The translations under genes and the position numbers were made by a program. Of a stretch of DNA of 64,000 nt, positions 8,257 through 16,402 are shown one piece after another. Under the pieces are notes generated by a model. That model had not been told where the DNA came from, made no database searches, and was given only the letters and a program-made list of their open reading frames with translations. This DNA is from Rhodoplanes serenus (GTDB taxonomy: Bacteria; Pseudomonadota; Alphaproteobacteria; Rhizobiales; Xanthobacteraceae), in NCBI GenBank assembly GCA_945897515.1, contig CAMDFO010000008.1, forward strand, positions 32,866-96,865, given 5' to 3'. Position 1 is the first letter of the stretch, and every line of letters begins with the position of its first letter.

Positions 8257-8571
8257 TCATGTCTCCTGGTAGACGTCGACCTCGATCGCGCCGGGAAACA
8301 TGGCGCGCCAGCCCTGCAGATAGACCTGCACCCGCGGATCGCTGGCGATCTGCTGCCGGTTCTGCTCCATCGCCGCCGGCGCGTCGTATTCGACGACCTG
8401 GATGAAGCGGGTTGGATCGTCCACGTTCTGCAGCAGGCGCACCTGCGCATCACCGAACAATTGATGGAATGGCGCGGCCATCTTGATCATCGAGAGCATC
8501 TGCTCGTGACCCGTCGCCAGCGTGAAGCGAAAATGGACGGTCCGTCGCAGCTTGGCGTCGCCGTTGGTCAT
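8257..8571 (-). CDS. Small protein, probable dimeric alpha/beta-barrel fold
   Basis: 104 residues from ATG 8571, preceded by GAGGGG. It has no signal peptide. The pattern TVHFRFTLATGHEQMLSMI ... FGDAQVRLLQNVDDPTRFIQVVEYD ... YLQGWRAMFPGAIEVDVYQ (strand, helix, two strands, helix, strand) is that of small ABM/dimeric-barrel proteins, but catalytic residues are not obvious. It sits on the opposite strand between two secreted paralogues, convergent with the first. Possibly an orphan stress or catabolic accessory protein; the function is not known. Confidence 0.6.
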   Translation of the reverse strand: MTNGDAKLRRTVHFRFTLATGHEQMLSMIKMAAPFHQLFGDAQVRLLQNVDDPTRFIQVVEYDAPAAMEQNRQQIASDPRVQVYLQGWRAMFPGAIEVDVYQET

Positions 8572-8801
8572 GGTTTTCCCCTCGCTAGCCGAATGGACCG
8601 TTGCCTCCCCAACACGTAGCAACCTGGCGCCCGGTCGCCTAGCTGGATGCCGGCGGGACCGTTGAACCTGCGTCGCGGTCCGGGCGACCAAACATGGATG
8701 CGGGTCCGCGAGGGCCCGCGATCGGCACGGTTAACAGACCGTCAACGCAACGACTGGGCAAGTATGTCGCCGCCGCACCGCCTGAACCGAGGGTTTTGAT
8801 C

Positions 8802-9749
8802 ATGAAACGAATTTTGATCGTGGGCCTGCTGGCTTTGGCCAGCGTCTCGCCGTCCCTGGCCCAGTCATGGACCGAGCAATCGTTCGATCCTGCGGTCGGT
8901 AGCCGCTGGGTCGTGCAGGTCGAATCCCATTCGGAAGACACGCGGCCGAATGGAAGCCAGACCATGCAAACCCGGACCCGGTCCGAGATGACGATCGAGG
9001 AGAAGACCCCGGAGGGCTTCCGCGTCACCTATGTCCACCGCGATATCCAGGTCGACGGCGCCTCGGCCGCGTCACAAATCATGACGCACGCCTTCAGAGC
9101 CATGCAGGACGTTGTTGTGCGCGGTGTGATCGACTCCGGAGGCAAGCCGCTGCGTGTCGAGAACCTCGCCGAGGTGCAGGCCGCAATGCGCGTGGTGGTC
9201 GAGCGCAGCGTCGCGGGGCTCGATGCGGAGCAGAAGCTTCAGGCGATGATCAAGCAGATCATGACCGCCATGTTGATGCTGGGAAATCCCGACGCCGCGA
9301 ACGTCTATATGGCGGAACTGCCGGAGCTGGCGCTTGGGCAGAACACCGGGCTGCAGCCGGGCGAGGTGCGGCGCTGGACCGAGGGCGTTCCCAATCCGAC
9401 GGGCGGCGGTGCGCTGACCTCCGTCAACACCCTGCGTATCGCACAGACCGATGTGTCGAGCGGCAAGGTCCGGTTCGTTCTCACGCGCGACGCCGATCCG
9501 GAGGCGGTCAAGCAATTCGGGCTCAGCCTGATCAAGCAGATGGGCGTCGCCACCGACAAGCCGATCCCGCCGCGGCTTGTCGAAGCGATGAAGTCGATGT
9601 CGTTTTCGCTGGAAACCGAAACCCAGATCGAGGTGGAAGGCGGTATGACCCGTTTGTTGAACGAAAGCAGCACCATGACCACCACCGCGATGGGTCAGAC
9701 CATGACCAAGCGCGAACGCAAGACGGTGACGGTATCGCCGGCATCCTGA
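8802..9749 (+). CDS. Secreted protein of unknown function (paralogue of 7259-8239)
   Basis: 315 residues with signal peptide 1-21 (ends SLAQ). It is collinear with the gene at 7259 (see the shared motifs there) and slightly shorter because it lacks the Thr/Gly/Gln insert after the signal peptide. Residue differences are spread evenly, so the duplication is old rather than recent. No catalytic motif is visible. ATG 8802 is the only start giving an intact signal peptide; its ribosome-binding site is weak (GAGGG 13 bases upstream). The region 8572-8801 is a divergent promoter region without further genes. Confidence 0.75.
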   Translation: MKRILIVGLLALASVSPSLAQSWTEQSFDPAVGSRWVVQVESHSEDTRPNGSQTMQTRTRSEMTIEEKTPEGFRVTYVHRDIQVDGASAASQIMTHAFRAMQDVVVRGVIDSGGKPLRVENLAEVQAAMRVVVERSVAGLDAEQKLQAMIKQIMTAMLMLGNPDAANVYMAELPELALGQNTGLQPGEVRRWTEGVPNPTGGGALTSVNTLRIAQTDVSSGKVRFVLTRDADPEAVKQFGLSLIKQMGVATDKPIPPRLVEAMKSMSFSLETETQIEVEGGMTRLLNESSTMTTTAMGQTMTKRERKTVTVSPAS

Positions 9750-9783
9750 GCGGCTTGCTGCCAGACCGGCGCGTCGTGTCGTC

Positions 9784-10968
9784 CTACCGCAGCGGCACGG
9801 TCAGCGGATTGTACGAATAGAGCCAGCGGTTGCGGTCCTCGCCCTCGTTGCGGCTGGCGAAGGCTGCGCGGATTTCCGTCTCCGAGTGCAGGTGGAACAG
9901 CTTCCGGTTCGCGCTGGACTGGCGCTGGATCCGTGCCGTGCGCTCGATGCGATTGCGCTGATAGAGCTGGAGGGCTTCGGGGATGGTGGCCGACATGGCG
10001 AGCGCCCGGGTCAGCACCGCGCCATCTTCAATCGACATGACCGCGCCCTGGGCCAGATAGGGCAGCGTGGCGTGTGCGGCGTCGCCGAGCAGCGTGGCGC
10101 GGGCGGTGCTCCAGTTCGGGATCGGCGGCCGGTCATGCAGCGACCAGCGGTAGCACTGGTCGCGGTCGGCGGCGTCGATGATGGTTTGGATGACCGGATG
10201 CCAGCCGCGGAAGTGTTCCTTCAGGGTGTGCCACGGCAGCTTCACGGTCCAGGATTCGTCCGAAACCTCGTCGGTCTCGACCAGCCCCACGAAATTGAGC
10301 AGCGCGCCCGCGCGCAGGTAGTAGCAGACTACGTGACCGCCGGGGCCCATGAACACCGACATCACCCGTTCAAGCAGATCGCGGGGCAGCCGCTCGGAGG
10401 GAACGACGACACGCCATGCGGCGTCGCCGGTGTAGGTCGCAAGCGCGTCGCCGGCGATCTGGCGGCGGATGACCGACTTCAAGCCGTCCGCGCCGATCAG
10501 CATGTCGCCGCGCGCCGAGGTGCCGTCGGCGAGATTCAACTCGACGCCGTCGCCATGCTCGGCGAAACCCACGACCTGGCGGCCAAGCCGCACCACGTTC
10601 GCGTCGAACTCCTGCGCCTTGGCGACCAGCATGTCGTGCAGGTCGGCGCGATGCAGTTGCATGTAGGGCGCGCCGTGCAGCCGCTCGTGCTCCTCGGACA
10701 GCGAGAACCGCTGGATCACCTCGCCGGTGTCGTGCAGCCGGAACACGTAGGCGCCAGGCCGCACGCCGACGGTTTCCAGGGCCGGGCCAAGGCCCAGGTC
10801 CCGAAGCACATGCATGGCGTTGGCGCTGACCTGGATACCGGCGCCGATTTCGCTGAGCTGCGGCGCCTGCTCGTAGATTTCCACGCGGTGCCCGGCCTTC
10901 ATCAGGCACGATGCCGCGACCAGGCCTCCGATACCCGCGCCGGCGATGAGTATCTTGCGCTGTTCCAT
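9784..10968 (-). CDS. FAD-dependent aromatic monooxygenase (salicylate / 3-hydroxybenzoate hydroxylase-like)
   Basis: 394 residues, typical for single-component class A flavoprotein hydroxylases. The N-terminal dinucleotide site is GAGIGG at about 10-15, the DG motif is GADGLKSVIRR near 160, and the second FAD motif is LLGDAAHATLPYLAQGA near 300. The family uses NAD(P)H and O2 to hydroxylate a ring carrying a carboxylate: salicylate 1-hydroxylase, 3-hydroxybenzoate 6-hydroxylase and 6-hydroxynicotinate 3-monooxygenase are close relatives. It is divergent from a Bug receptor gene (11190) and near hydrolases used in ring-cleavage pathways, which suggests uptake and degradation of an aromatic acid. 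The exact substrate is unknown. Confidence 0.8.
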   Translation of the reverse strand: MEQRKILIAGAGIGGLVAASCLMKAGHRVEIYEQAPQLSEIGAGIQVSANAMHVLRDLGLGPALETVGVRPGAYVFRLHDTGEVIQRFSLSEEHERLHGAPYMQLHRADLHDMLVAKAQEFDANVVRLGRQVVGFAEHGDGVELNLADGTSARGDMLIGADGLKSVIRRQIAGDALATYTGDAAWRVVVPSERLPRDLLERVMSVFMGPGGHVVCYYLRAGALLNFVGLVETDEVSDESWTVKLPWHTLKEHFRGWHPVIQTIIDAADRDQCYRWSLHDRPPIPNWSTARATLLGDAAHATLPYLAQGAVMSIEDGAVLTRALAMSATIPEALQLYQRNRIERTARIQRQSSANRKLFHLHSETEIRAAFASRNEGEDRNRWLYSYNPLTVPLR

Positions 10969-11189
10969 TCCATCGATCCTGATCGGTACGCAGCGCGTGG
11001 CCGGCGGTCCGGGTTCACGCTGTGTTGAGCTTGTTGCCGCGCCGTCGAGAGAGCGCGGAGGGGAGAAGGGTCGTTCTGATAGCAGATGGAGTGGCGGTGG
11101 GAAGCCGTTCTTTTGCCTCTGATTTGCGTGGAAGGCCCGATCGGATAGATTGGCCGCGATCTCATAACAAGCGTTCGAGGGAGGATCAG

Positions 11190-12182
11190 GTGCGCAGGAT
11201 CGAGCTCAATCGGCGGGCCATTGTGAAGGGCGCGGCGGCGGCGCTGGCTGCTCCTATGCTCGGAACCGGAGCTTTCGCGCAGGCCGCCTGGCCGAACCGG
11301 CCGGTGCGGGTGATCGTGCCCTATCCGCCGGCGGGGGGCGCCGACACCACGGCGCGGCTCCTGTTCACGAAGCTCGGCGAGCTGTGGGGCCAGCAGTTCA
11401 TCATCGACAACCGCGGCGGCGCAGGCGGCACGATTGGCGAAACCGCGGTCGCCAAGGCCGATCCCGACGGCTACACCATCCTGCACGATGCGACCGCGTT
11501 CTCGGTCAATCCCGCGCTCTACAACAACCTGTCGTTCAGCTATGCGCGGGATTTCCAGCCGGTGTTCCTGGCTTCGCTGGTGCCGAACATCCTGGTGGTC
11601 AACAAGAACGTCCCGGACAAGACGTTGGCTGACGTCATCGAGGCGGCGAAGAAGGCGCCGGGCGGGCTCGACTTCGCATCCTCGGGCAACGGCACGCTCC
11701 AGCACCTGTGCCTCGAAATGCTCAAGCACATGGGCAAGGTGCCGATCAATCACGTGCCCTATCGTGGCGGCGGCCCGGCGCTTAACGACATCGTTGGCGG
11801 GCAGATCAAATATTACTTCTCCAACGGCTCGGCTTCGGTCGGCCTGATCAGCGCCGGCACCGTCAAGGCGATCGTCCACACCGGCAAGGGCCGGCTCGGC
11901 ACGCTGCCCGATCTGCCGGCGGCGCAGGACACCATCCCTGGCTTCGAAGGCTACGAGTGGAATGGCGTGTTCGTTCCGGCCAAGACCTCGCCGGACATCA
12001 TTCGCAAGCTCAACGCCGGTCTCAACGAAGTGCTACGCCAGCCCGACATCCAGGCGCGGCTCAAGACGCTCAACATCGATCATCGCCAGAACACGCCGGA
12101 GGAGTTCCGCACCTTCGTCGCGGCCGAGACCGAGAAGTGGGGCAAGGTGGTGCGCGACGCCAACATCAAGCTGGGTGGGTGA
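11190..12182 (+). CDS. Bug (TctC-family) receptor, Tat-type signal
   Basis: 330 residues from GTG 11190, set by the GAGGGAGGAT box just upstream. The N-terminus NRRAIVKGAAAALAAPM is a twin-arginine signal, unlike the Sec signals of the array genes at 32-44 kb. The mature protein starts WPNRPVRVIVPYPPAGGADT and has the Bug landmarks DGYTILHDAT, HVPYRGGGPALNDIVGGQI and TLPDLPAAQD. Bug receptors bind small carboxylates (aromatic acids, dicarboxylates, amino acids) for TctAB permeases or signalling. It faces away from the FAD monooxygenase, so the two may share control. No TctA/TctB gene follows; the next gene is convergent. Confidence 0.9.
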   Translation: MRRIELNRRAIVKGAAAALAAPMLGTGAFAQAAWPNRPVRVIVPYPPAGGADTTARLLFTKLGELWGQQFIIDNRGGAGGTIGETAVAKADPDGYTILHDATAFSVNPALYNNLSFSYARDFQPVFLASLVPNILVVNKNVPDKTLADVIEAAKKAPGGLDFASSGNGTLQHLCLEMLKHMGKVPINHVPYRGGGPALNDIVGGQIKYYFSNGSASVGLISAGTVKAIVHTGKGRLGTLPDLPAAQDTIPGFEGYEWNGVFVPAKTSPDIIRKLNAGLNEVLRQPDIQARLKTLNIDHRQNTPEEFRTFVAAETEKWGKVVRDANIKLGG

Positions 12183-12189
12183 AGCGCAC

Positions 12190-12966
12190 TCAGCGCAGGA
12201 AGTCGCGCAACAGTGTGACCGTCCGGTCCGGCTGCTCGATCACCGAGGCATGCTTCGCGCCCGGGAGCCACTCCAGCCTGGCGCCCTTGACGTTGGCGGC
12301 GAGCCAGCGCGCGGCTTCGAGGAAGCTCGGGATATCGTCGTCGCCGCAGATCACCAGCGTGGGCGCCTTGATGTTTGCGGCATCGCCGCGCAAATCGGCT
12401 GCGGCCAGCGCCTCGCAGGCCAGCGCATAGCCTTCGCCCGACGAGGTCGCCAGCCGCTCGCGCACATAGCGCACGCCCGGCGGGTCCTGCGCCAGGCACG
12501 CATCCGAGAACCAGATTTTCAGCAGGCCCGGCACCAGCGCGGCGACGCCCTCGGTGCGTGCGGTGGCGGCGCGTATCGCCCACATGGCGCGCAATTCGTC
12601 GCTGTAGCGCGGCGTGGTGTCCATCAAAACCAGGCGGTCGACGAGATCGGGATGATGCGCGGCGAAATGCTGCGCGATCAGCCCGCCGAGCGAGATGCCG
12701 GCGACGTGGGCGCGGCCGATGCGCTCGCGGCGGAACAGCTCGGCAAGCTGCGCCGAGAGTTGCTCGATGCCGTAGGCGATGGGCGGCACCGGCGTCGCAC
12801 CATGGCCGGGCAGGTCGTAGCGGACGAGGGTGAGTTTGTCCGCCAGCGGCCCGAGGAAATCCCAGAAGCGATGATCGACGCCGAGACAGTGCAGCAGCAC
12901 CAGCGGCGTGCCGGAGCCCGAGCGATGGAGCGTCACGGCGTTGGTATCGAGCATCACGATCTCCAT
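12190..12966 (-). CDS. Alpha/beta hydrolase, 3-oxoadipate enol-lactonase-like
   Basis: 258 residues. Oxyanion region LVLLHCLGVDHRFWD near 25-40, nucleophile elbow GISLGG near 95, acid residue in VICGDDDIPS, and catalytic His in PGAKHASVIEQ. This order and length match PcaD-type enol-lactonases and related C-C hydrolases. The first glycine-rich strand reads LHCLG rather than the commoner LHGxG. It lies among ring-degradation genes (FAD monooxygenase, amidohydrolase, dienelactone hydrolases), which favours a role in opening a lactone intermediate, though generic esterase activity cannot be excluded. Confidence 0.75.
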   Translation of the reverse strand: MEIVMLDTNAVTLHRSGSGTPLVLLHCLGVDHRFWDFLGPLADKLTLVRYDLPGHGATPVPPIAYGIEQLSAQLAELFRRERIGRAHVAGISLGGLIAQHFAAHHPDLVDRLVLMDTTPRYSDELRAMWAIRAATARTEGVAALVPGLLKIWFSDACLAQDPPGVRYVRERLATSSGEGYALACEALAAADLRGDAANIKAPTLVICGDDDIPSFLEAARWLAANVKGARLEWLPGAKHASVIEQPDRTVTLLRDFLR

Positions 12967-13042
12967 GTCGTTACGAGGCCGCCAGCCTAGCGTTGCCGCA
13001 GATTATTTGCTTTCTTGCCCACGTCCAGGGGTTTGCCGTCTC

Positions 13043-14041
13043 ATGATGATCGACGTCTTCAATCACTTTTCGCCGAAGGTCTATTTCGACCGTTTGCCCG
13101 CGTACATCCCCGGCCATCCGGTGCTGACCGCGCTGCCGCGGCTCAAGACGCTGATGGACGTGGACGCGCGGCTGCGCCTGCTCGACGAGTTCGGCGATCT
13201 GCAGCAGGTGCTTTCGCTCGCGCAGCCTCCGCTGGAGCTGATCGCGCCGCCGGACAAGTCGCCCGAGTTGGCGCGGATTTCCAACGACGCGCTGGCGGAG
13301 ATGTGCCGCAATCATCCGGACCGGTTTCCGGCGTTCATCGCGACGCTGCCGATGAACAACGTCGAGGCTTCGCTCGCCGAGATCGACCGGTCGGTGAAGG
13401 ATCTGGGCGCCCGCGGCATCCAGGTGTTCACCAACGTCGCCGGAAAACCTTTGAGCGCGCCGGAGTTCCGGCCGATCTTCGAGCGGATGGCGGCCCACGA
13501 TCTGCCGGTGTGGGTGCATCCGATGCGCACCCAGCAGTTTGCCGATTACGCGAGCGAAAAGGAATCCCAGGACGAAATCTGGTTCATGTTCGGCTGGCCT
13601 TACGAGACCACGGCCTGCATGACGCGGCTGATCTTCTCGGGGATTTTCGACGCGTTGCCGAACCTGAAGATCATCAGCCATCACATGGGCGGCATGATCC
13701 CGTATTTCGAGGGCAAGATTAAGCTGACCTACAGCCAGATTTTCTTCGGCACGCTGGACAAGAGCCCGGCGGCCGAGCGCGCGGGCTTGAAGAAGCAGCC
13801 GCTGGACTATTTCAAGATGCTGTACGGCGACACCGCCTTGGGCGAGGTCGGGCCGACGCGCTGCGGGCATGCGTTCTTCGGCACCGATCATTGCCTGTTC
13901 GCGACCGATGCGCCGTTCGATTCCGAGCAGGGGCGGGCGCTGACGCGAAATACGATCGCGGCGGTGAATGCGCTGGAGATACCGAAAGCCGAGAAGGATG
14001 CGATCTTCGCGGGCAATGCAAAGAAACTGTTGAGGTTGTGA
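13043..14041 (+). CDS. Amidohydrolase-2 (ACMSD-like) family protein
   Basis: 332 residues; ATG 13043 is followed by an in-frame ATG. TIM-barrel metal-enzyme motifs: IDVFNHFSPK at the N-terminus, LPVWVHPMR in the centre, IISHHMGGMIPYFEGK and the catalytic-Asp segment FATDAPFD. In ACMSD and related non-oxidative decarboxylases or hydrolases the N-terminal motif is HxH or ExH; here the first ligand position is Phe6 (F-N-H), so metal binding may differ. It is followed by a dienelactone hydrolase gene two bases later, forming a two-gene operon. A decarboxylase or hydrolase acting on an aromatic-ring metabolite is likely. Confidence 0.75.
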   Translation: MMIDVFNHFSPKVYFDRLPAYIPGHPVLTALPRLKTLMDVDARLRLLDEFGDLQQVLSLAQPPLELIAPPDKSPELARISNDALAEMCRNHPDRFPAFIATLPMNNVEASLAEIDRSVKDLGARGIQVFTNVAGKPLSAPEFRPIFERMAAHDLPVWVHPMRTQQFADYASEKESQDEIWFMFGWPYETTACMTRLIFSGIFDALPNLKIISHHMGGMIPYFEGKIKLTYSQIFFGTLDKSPAAERAGLKKQPLDYFKMLYGDTALGEVGPTRCGHAFFGTDHCLFATDAPFDSEQGRALTRNTIAAVNALEIPKAEKDAIFAGNAKKLLRL

Positions 14042-14043
14042 GC

Positions 14044-14748
14044 ATGATGCGAACCGAGAACATCAACATCCAACTCCGCGACGGCGTCATGGGCGCGCAC
14101 GTCGCCTATCCGGACAAGACGCCGGCCGGGGCGGTCATCGCGATCATGGAAATCTGGGGCGTCAACGACACCATGCGGGCGCACGCCCAGGAGTTCGCGG
14201 AGGCCGGATTCATCTGCCTGGTGCCGGACCTGTTCTGGCGGCAGGAGCCGGGTGTCGAACTGTCCGACAAAAATCCCGATCACGTGCAGAAGGCGTTCGA
14301 TCTGTACTACGAGTTCGACTACGACCTCGGCGTGCGAGACATGGAGGACACCTGGCATTTCCTCGAGAAGCTGCCGGGCTGCAACGGCAAGGTCGGCGCG
14401 GTCGGCTACTGCCTCGGCGGCAAGCTCTGCTACCTGATGTGCTGCCGCACCGACATAGACTGCGCGGTGGCCTATTACGGCACCTACATCGAGCACCGCA
14501 TCGTCGAAGCGAAGAACCTGCACCGGCCGTTCATGCTGCACATGGCGATGAAAGACCGCTGGGTGCAGGCCGAGGTCAACGACATGCTGGAGCGGCGGCT
14601 GTCACCCAATCCGCTGGTGACGATCCACAAGTATCCCGGCGCCGATCATGCTTTTGCGCGGCATGGCGGCAAAACCTATTCCAAGCCGGAAGCCGACCGG
14701 GCGCTGACGTTGAGCGTGGATTTCTTCAAGCAGCACTTGGGCGCGTAG
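14044..14748 (+). CDS. Dienelactone hydrolase family protein
   Basis: 234 residues. The nucleophile motif GYCLGGK (Cys123), the IMEIWGVN segment carrying the regulatory Glu, MKDRW for the acid residue, and GADHAFARHGG for the His complete a dienelactone hydrolase active site. ATG 14044 lies two bases after the amidohydrolase stop, so the two are co-translated. Dienelactone hydrolases open carboxymethylene-butenolides to maleylacetate in (halo)catechol pathways; many soil bacteria keep several with unknown specificity. A second family member lies at 15500-16192. Confidence 0.85.
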   Translation: MMRTENINIQLRDGVMGAHVAYPDKTPAGAVIAIMEIWGVNDTMRAHAQEFAEAGFICLVPDLFWRQEPGVELSDKNPDHVQKAFDLYYEFDYDLGVRDMEDTWHFLEKLPGCNGKVGAVGYCLGGKLCYLMCCRTDIDCAVAYYGTYIEHRIVEAKNLHRPFMLHMAMKDRWVQAEVNDMLERRLSPNPLVTIHKYPGADHAFARHGGKTYSKPEADRALTLSVDFFKQHLGA

Positions 14749-14767
14749 GGACTGGGCGCATAGGGCT

Positions 14768-14789
14768 GCTGGGCGGCGAAGCGCCCAGC
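14768..14789. terminator. Hairpin between convergent genes, possible terminator
   Basis: GCTGGGCG (14768-14775) pairs with CGCCCAGC (14782-14789) around a 6-base loop, exactly between two gene ends. No T run follows, so termination is only inferred. Confidence 0.4.
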
Positions 14790-14795
14790 GTGCGT

Positions 14796-15353
14796 CTACC
14801 GCATGTTGTCGGCGCGCCGTTCGGTTGCGCACGGAGCCGGCGACTGGCTGAGCGGCCGGGTCATGCCCACGATCCAGGATCGGGCCGGGTAGGGGAATTC
14901 ATCCTTGCTGATGCCGCCGGTATCGAACGCGGCCTGCACCGCCTTGCGGATTTCGGTGTCGGGGGGCGCTGCAAACGACGTGAAGCCGTCGGCGGCGCCG
15001 TTCATCGCGGTGCCGTAGGTCGACGCCGCGACCAGGAATGCGGTCCGGGTTGCGATGTCGCACGGCGCGCCGGCATAAGCCATGGCGGCCTGGATCGCGG
15101 TGGAGCGCATCTGATTGCGGCCAGGGTCGGTATCGTGCCTGGTCGTCGCGGTGGCGACGATTTCGGTGGCCACCGGTGCAGCGGCCGTTTGCTGAACGGC
15201 CTCTTCCAGCGTGAGCCCTTGGGCGGCGACAGCCGAATGTTGCGGCGCGGCGCGCTGGGCCATCACCGGGAAGCCTTTCGACCCCCAGAAAATGCCGGCG
15301 AACGCTCCGGTGAATACGGCGGCGGAGAGCAATGCAAAGCGAAGATTGTTCAT
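14796..15353 (-). CDS. Exported protein of unknown function
   Basis: 185 residues from ATG 15353 (GAGGA box upstream). The N-terminus LRFALLSAAVFTGAFAGIFWG is a signal or single anchor. The rest is soluble and Ala-rich: LTLEEAVQQTAAAPVATEIVATATTRHDT, then AMAYAGAPCD with one Cys, and a second Cys in PAPCATERR near the C-terminus, which could form a disulfide in the periplasm. I do not recognise the family. It is convergent with the dienelactone hydrolase gene and divergent from the second one at 15500. Confidence 0.6.
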   Translation of the reverse strand: MNNLRFALLSAAVFTGAFAGIFWGSKGFPVMAQRAAPQHSAVAAQGLTLEEAVQQTAAAPVATEIVATATTRHDTDPGRNQMRSTAIQAAMAYAGAPCDIATRTAFLVAASTYGTAMNGAADGFTSFAAPPDTEIRKAVQAAFDTGGISKDEFPYPARSWIVGMTRPLSQSPAPCATERRADNMR

Positions 15354-15499
15354 GGCGATCCTCGATTGTCGGCATGTAACACCCCGCATGATTAAGAGGC
15401 CCCTACAAAACGAGGTGGGGGGCCAGCGGTATGCGAATGCGGTCAACGGCGGGTTAATCGGGATCGGACAATTTCTCGGAATGCGCTAAAATCGGACCG

Positions 15500-16192
15500 A
15501 TGAACGCGATGGTGACGCTCGCGACCGACGCGAAGCGCGATTTCGACGGTTATTTGGCCCGACCGCCGTCCGGAACGGCTGCGCCGGGCATCGTCGTCCT
15601 GTCGGAAATGTTCGGGCTCAACGGACCGATGCGCGCGGTCGCCGACGGCTATGCCAGCCGCGGCTTCGCCGCGCTGGTGCCGAACCTGTTCTGGCGTTCG
15701 GAGGTCACACGGGGGCTGGAATACGAGGGGCCGGACCGCGAGCTTGCCTGGGCGCGGCTCAAGGCACTCGACCTCGACGCGGTGAGCGCGGACGTGCAGA
15801 CCGCGGTGACGTGGCTGCGCCGCCAGCCGTTCTGCACCGGCAAGGTGGCCGGCATCGGCTTCTGCGGCGGCGGCCGGATTGCGTTCCTGGCGGCGGCACG
15901 GACCGACATCGATGCCGCGGCGTCGCTCTACGGCTTGGGAATTTCGAGCCATCTTGGCGAAGCCGGGACGATCCGGTGTCCGCTACAGATCCACTACGGA
16001 ATGCAGGACCAGCACGTCCCGCGCGAGGAGGTCGAGGCGGTGACGAAAGGCGTGCAGGGCCGCCCGACGATCGAGGTGTTTCTTTATCCCGAGGCCGGCC
16101 ACTCGTTCTTCAATCCGGTGCGGCCGACCTTCGATGCCGCGGCGGCGAAGCTCGCGGCCGAGCGGATCGACCGGATGCTGGCTGCGCTTTAG
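15500..16192 (+). CDS. Dienelactone hydrolase family protein (second copy)
   Basis: 230 residues. Active-site motifs: VVLSEMFGLN (Glu), GFCGGGR (nucleophile Cys122), GMQDQHVP (Asp) and EAGHSFFNP (His). It shares layout with 14044-14748 (AxVPNLFWR and GKVxxxGxCxGG) but differs enough to be an old paralogue or an independently acquired family member. It has its own promoter region (15354-15499). The 210 bases downstream to 16403 hold only a short minus-strand open frame that I cannot assign. Confidence 0.85.
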   Translation: MNAMVTLATDAKRDFDGYLARPPSGTAAPGIVVLSEMFGLNGPMRAVADGYASRGFAALVPNLFWRSEVTRGLEYEGPDRELAWARLKALDLDAVSADVQTAVTWLRRQPFCTGKVAGIGFCGGGRIAFLAAARTDIDAAASLYGLGISSHLGEAGTIRCPLQIHYGMQDQHVPREEVEAVTKGVQGRPTIEVFLYPEAGHSFFNPVRPTFDAAAAKLAAERIDRMLAAL

Positions 16193-16402
16193 CGGCTGGC
16201 GGAACGCGTCGGCGCGCAGCGGTTCGGCACGCCGGAATATTTGTCGAGCAGCGGCTTCAGCGCGCCGGGGACGGACCAGCCGAAATCCGATCTGGCCAGC
16301 TTGCCGTCGCGGATCGACGCCTCGATGGTCCGTGCAATTCGAACAATGGCGGCCAGCCGCCCTTCATCGTGCGTCGCTCATGGCCGAATCCGCTTCAGGC
16401 GG

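Noticed and set aside
16189..16377. 62-codon minus-strand open frame between the second dienelactone hydrolase gene and the Bug gene
   Set aside because: It has no start codon (TGA at 16378-16380 just upstream) and I recognise no family; the C-terminal sequence could be a gene remnant but the evidence is too thin to call.
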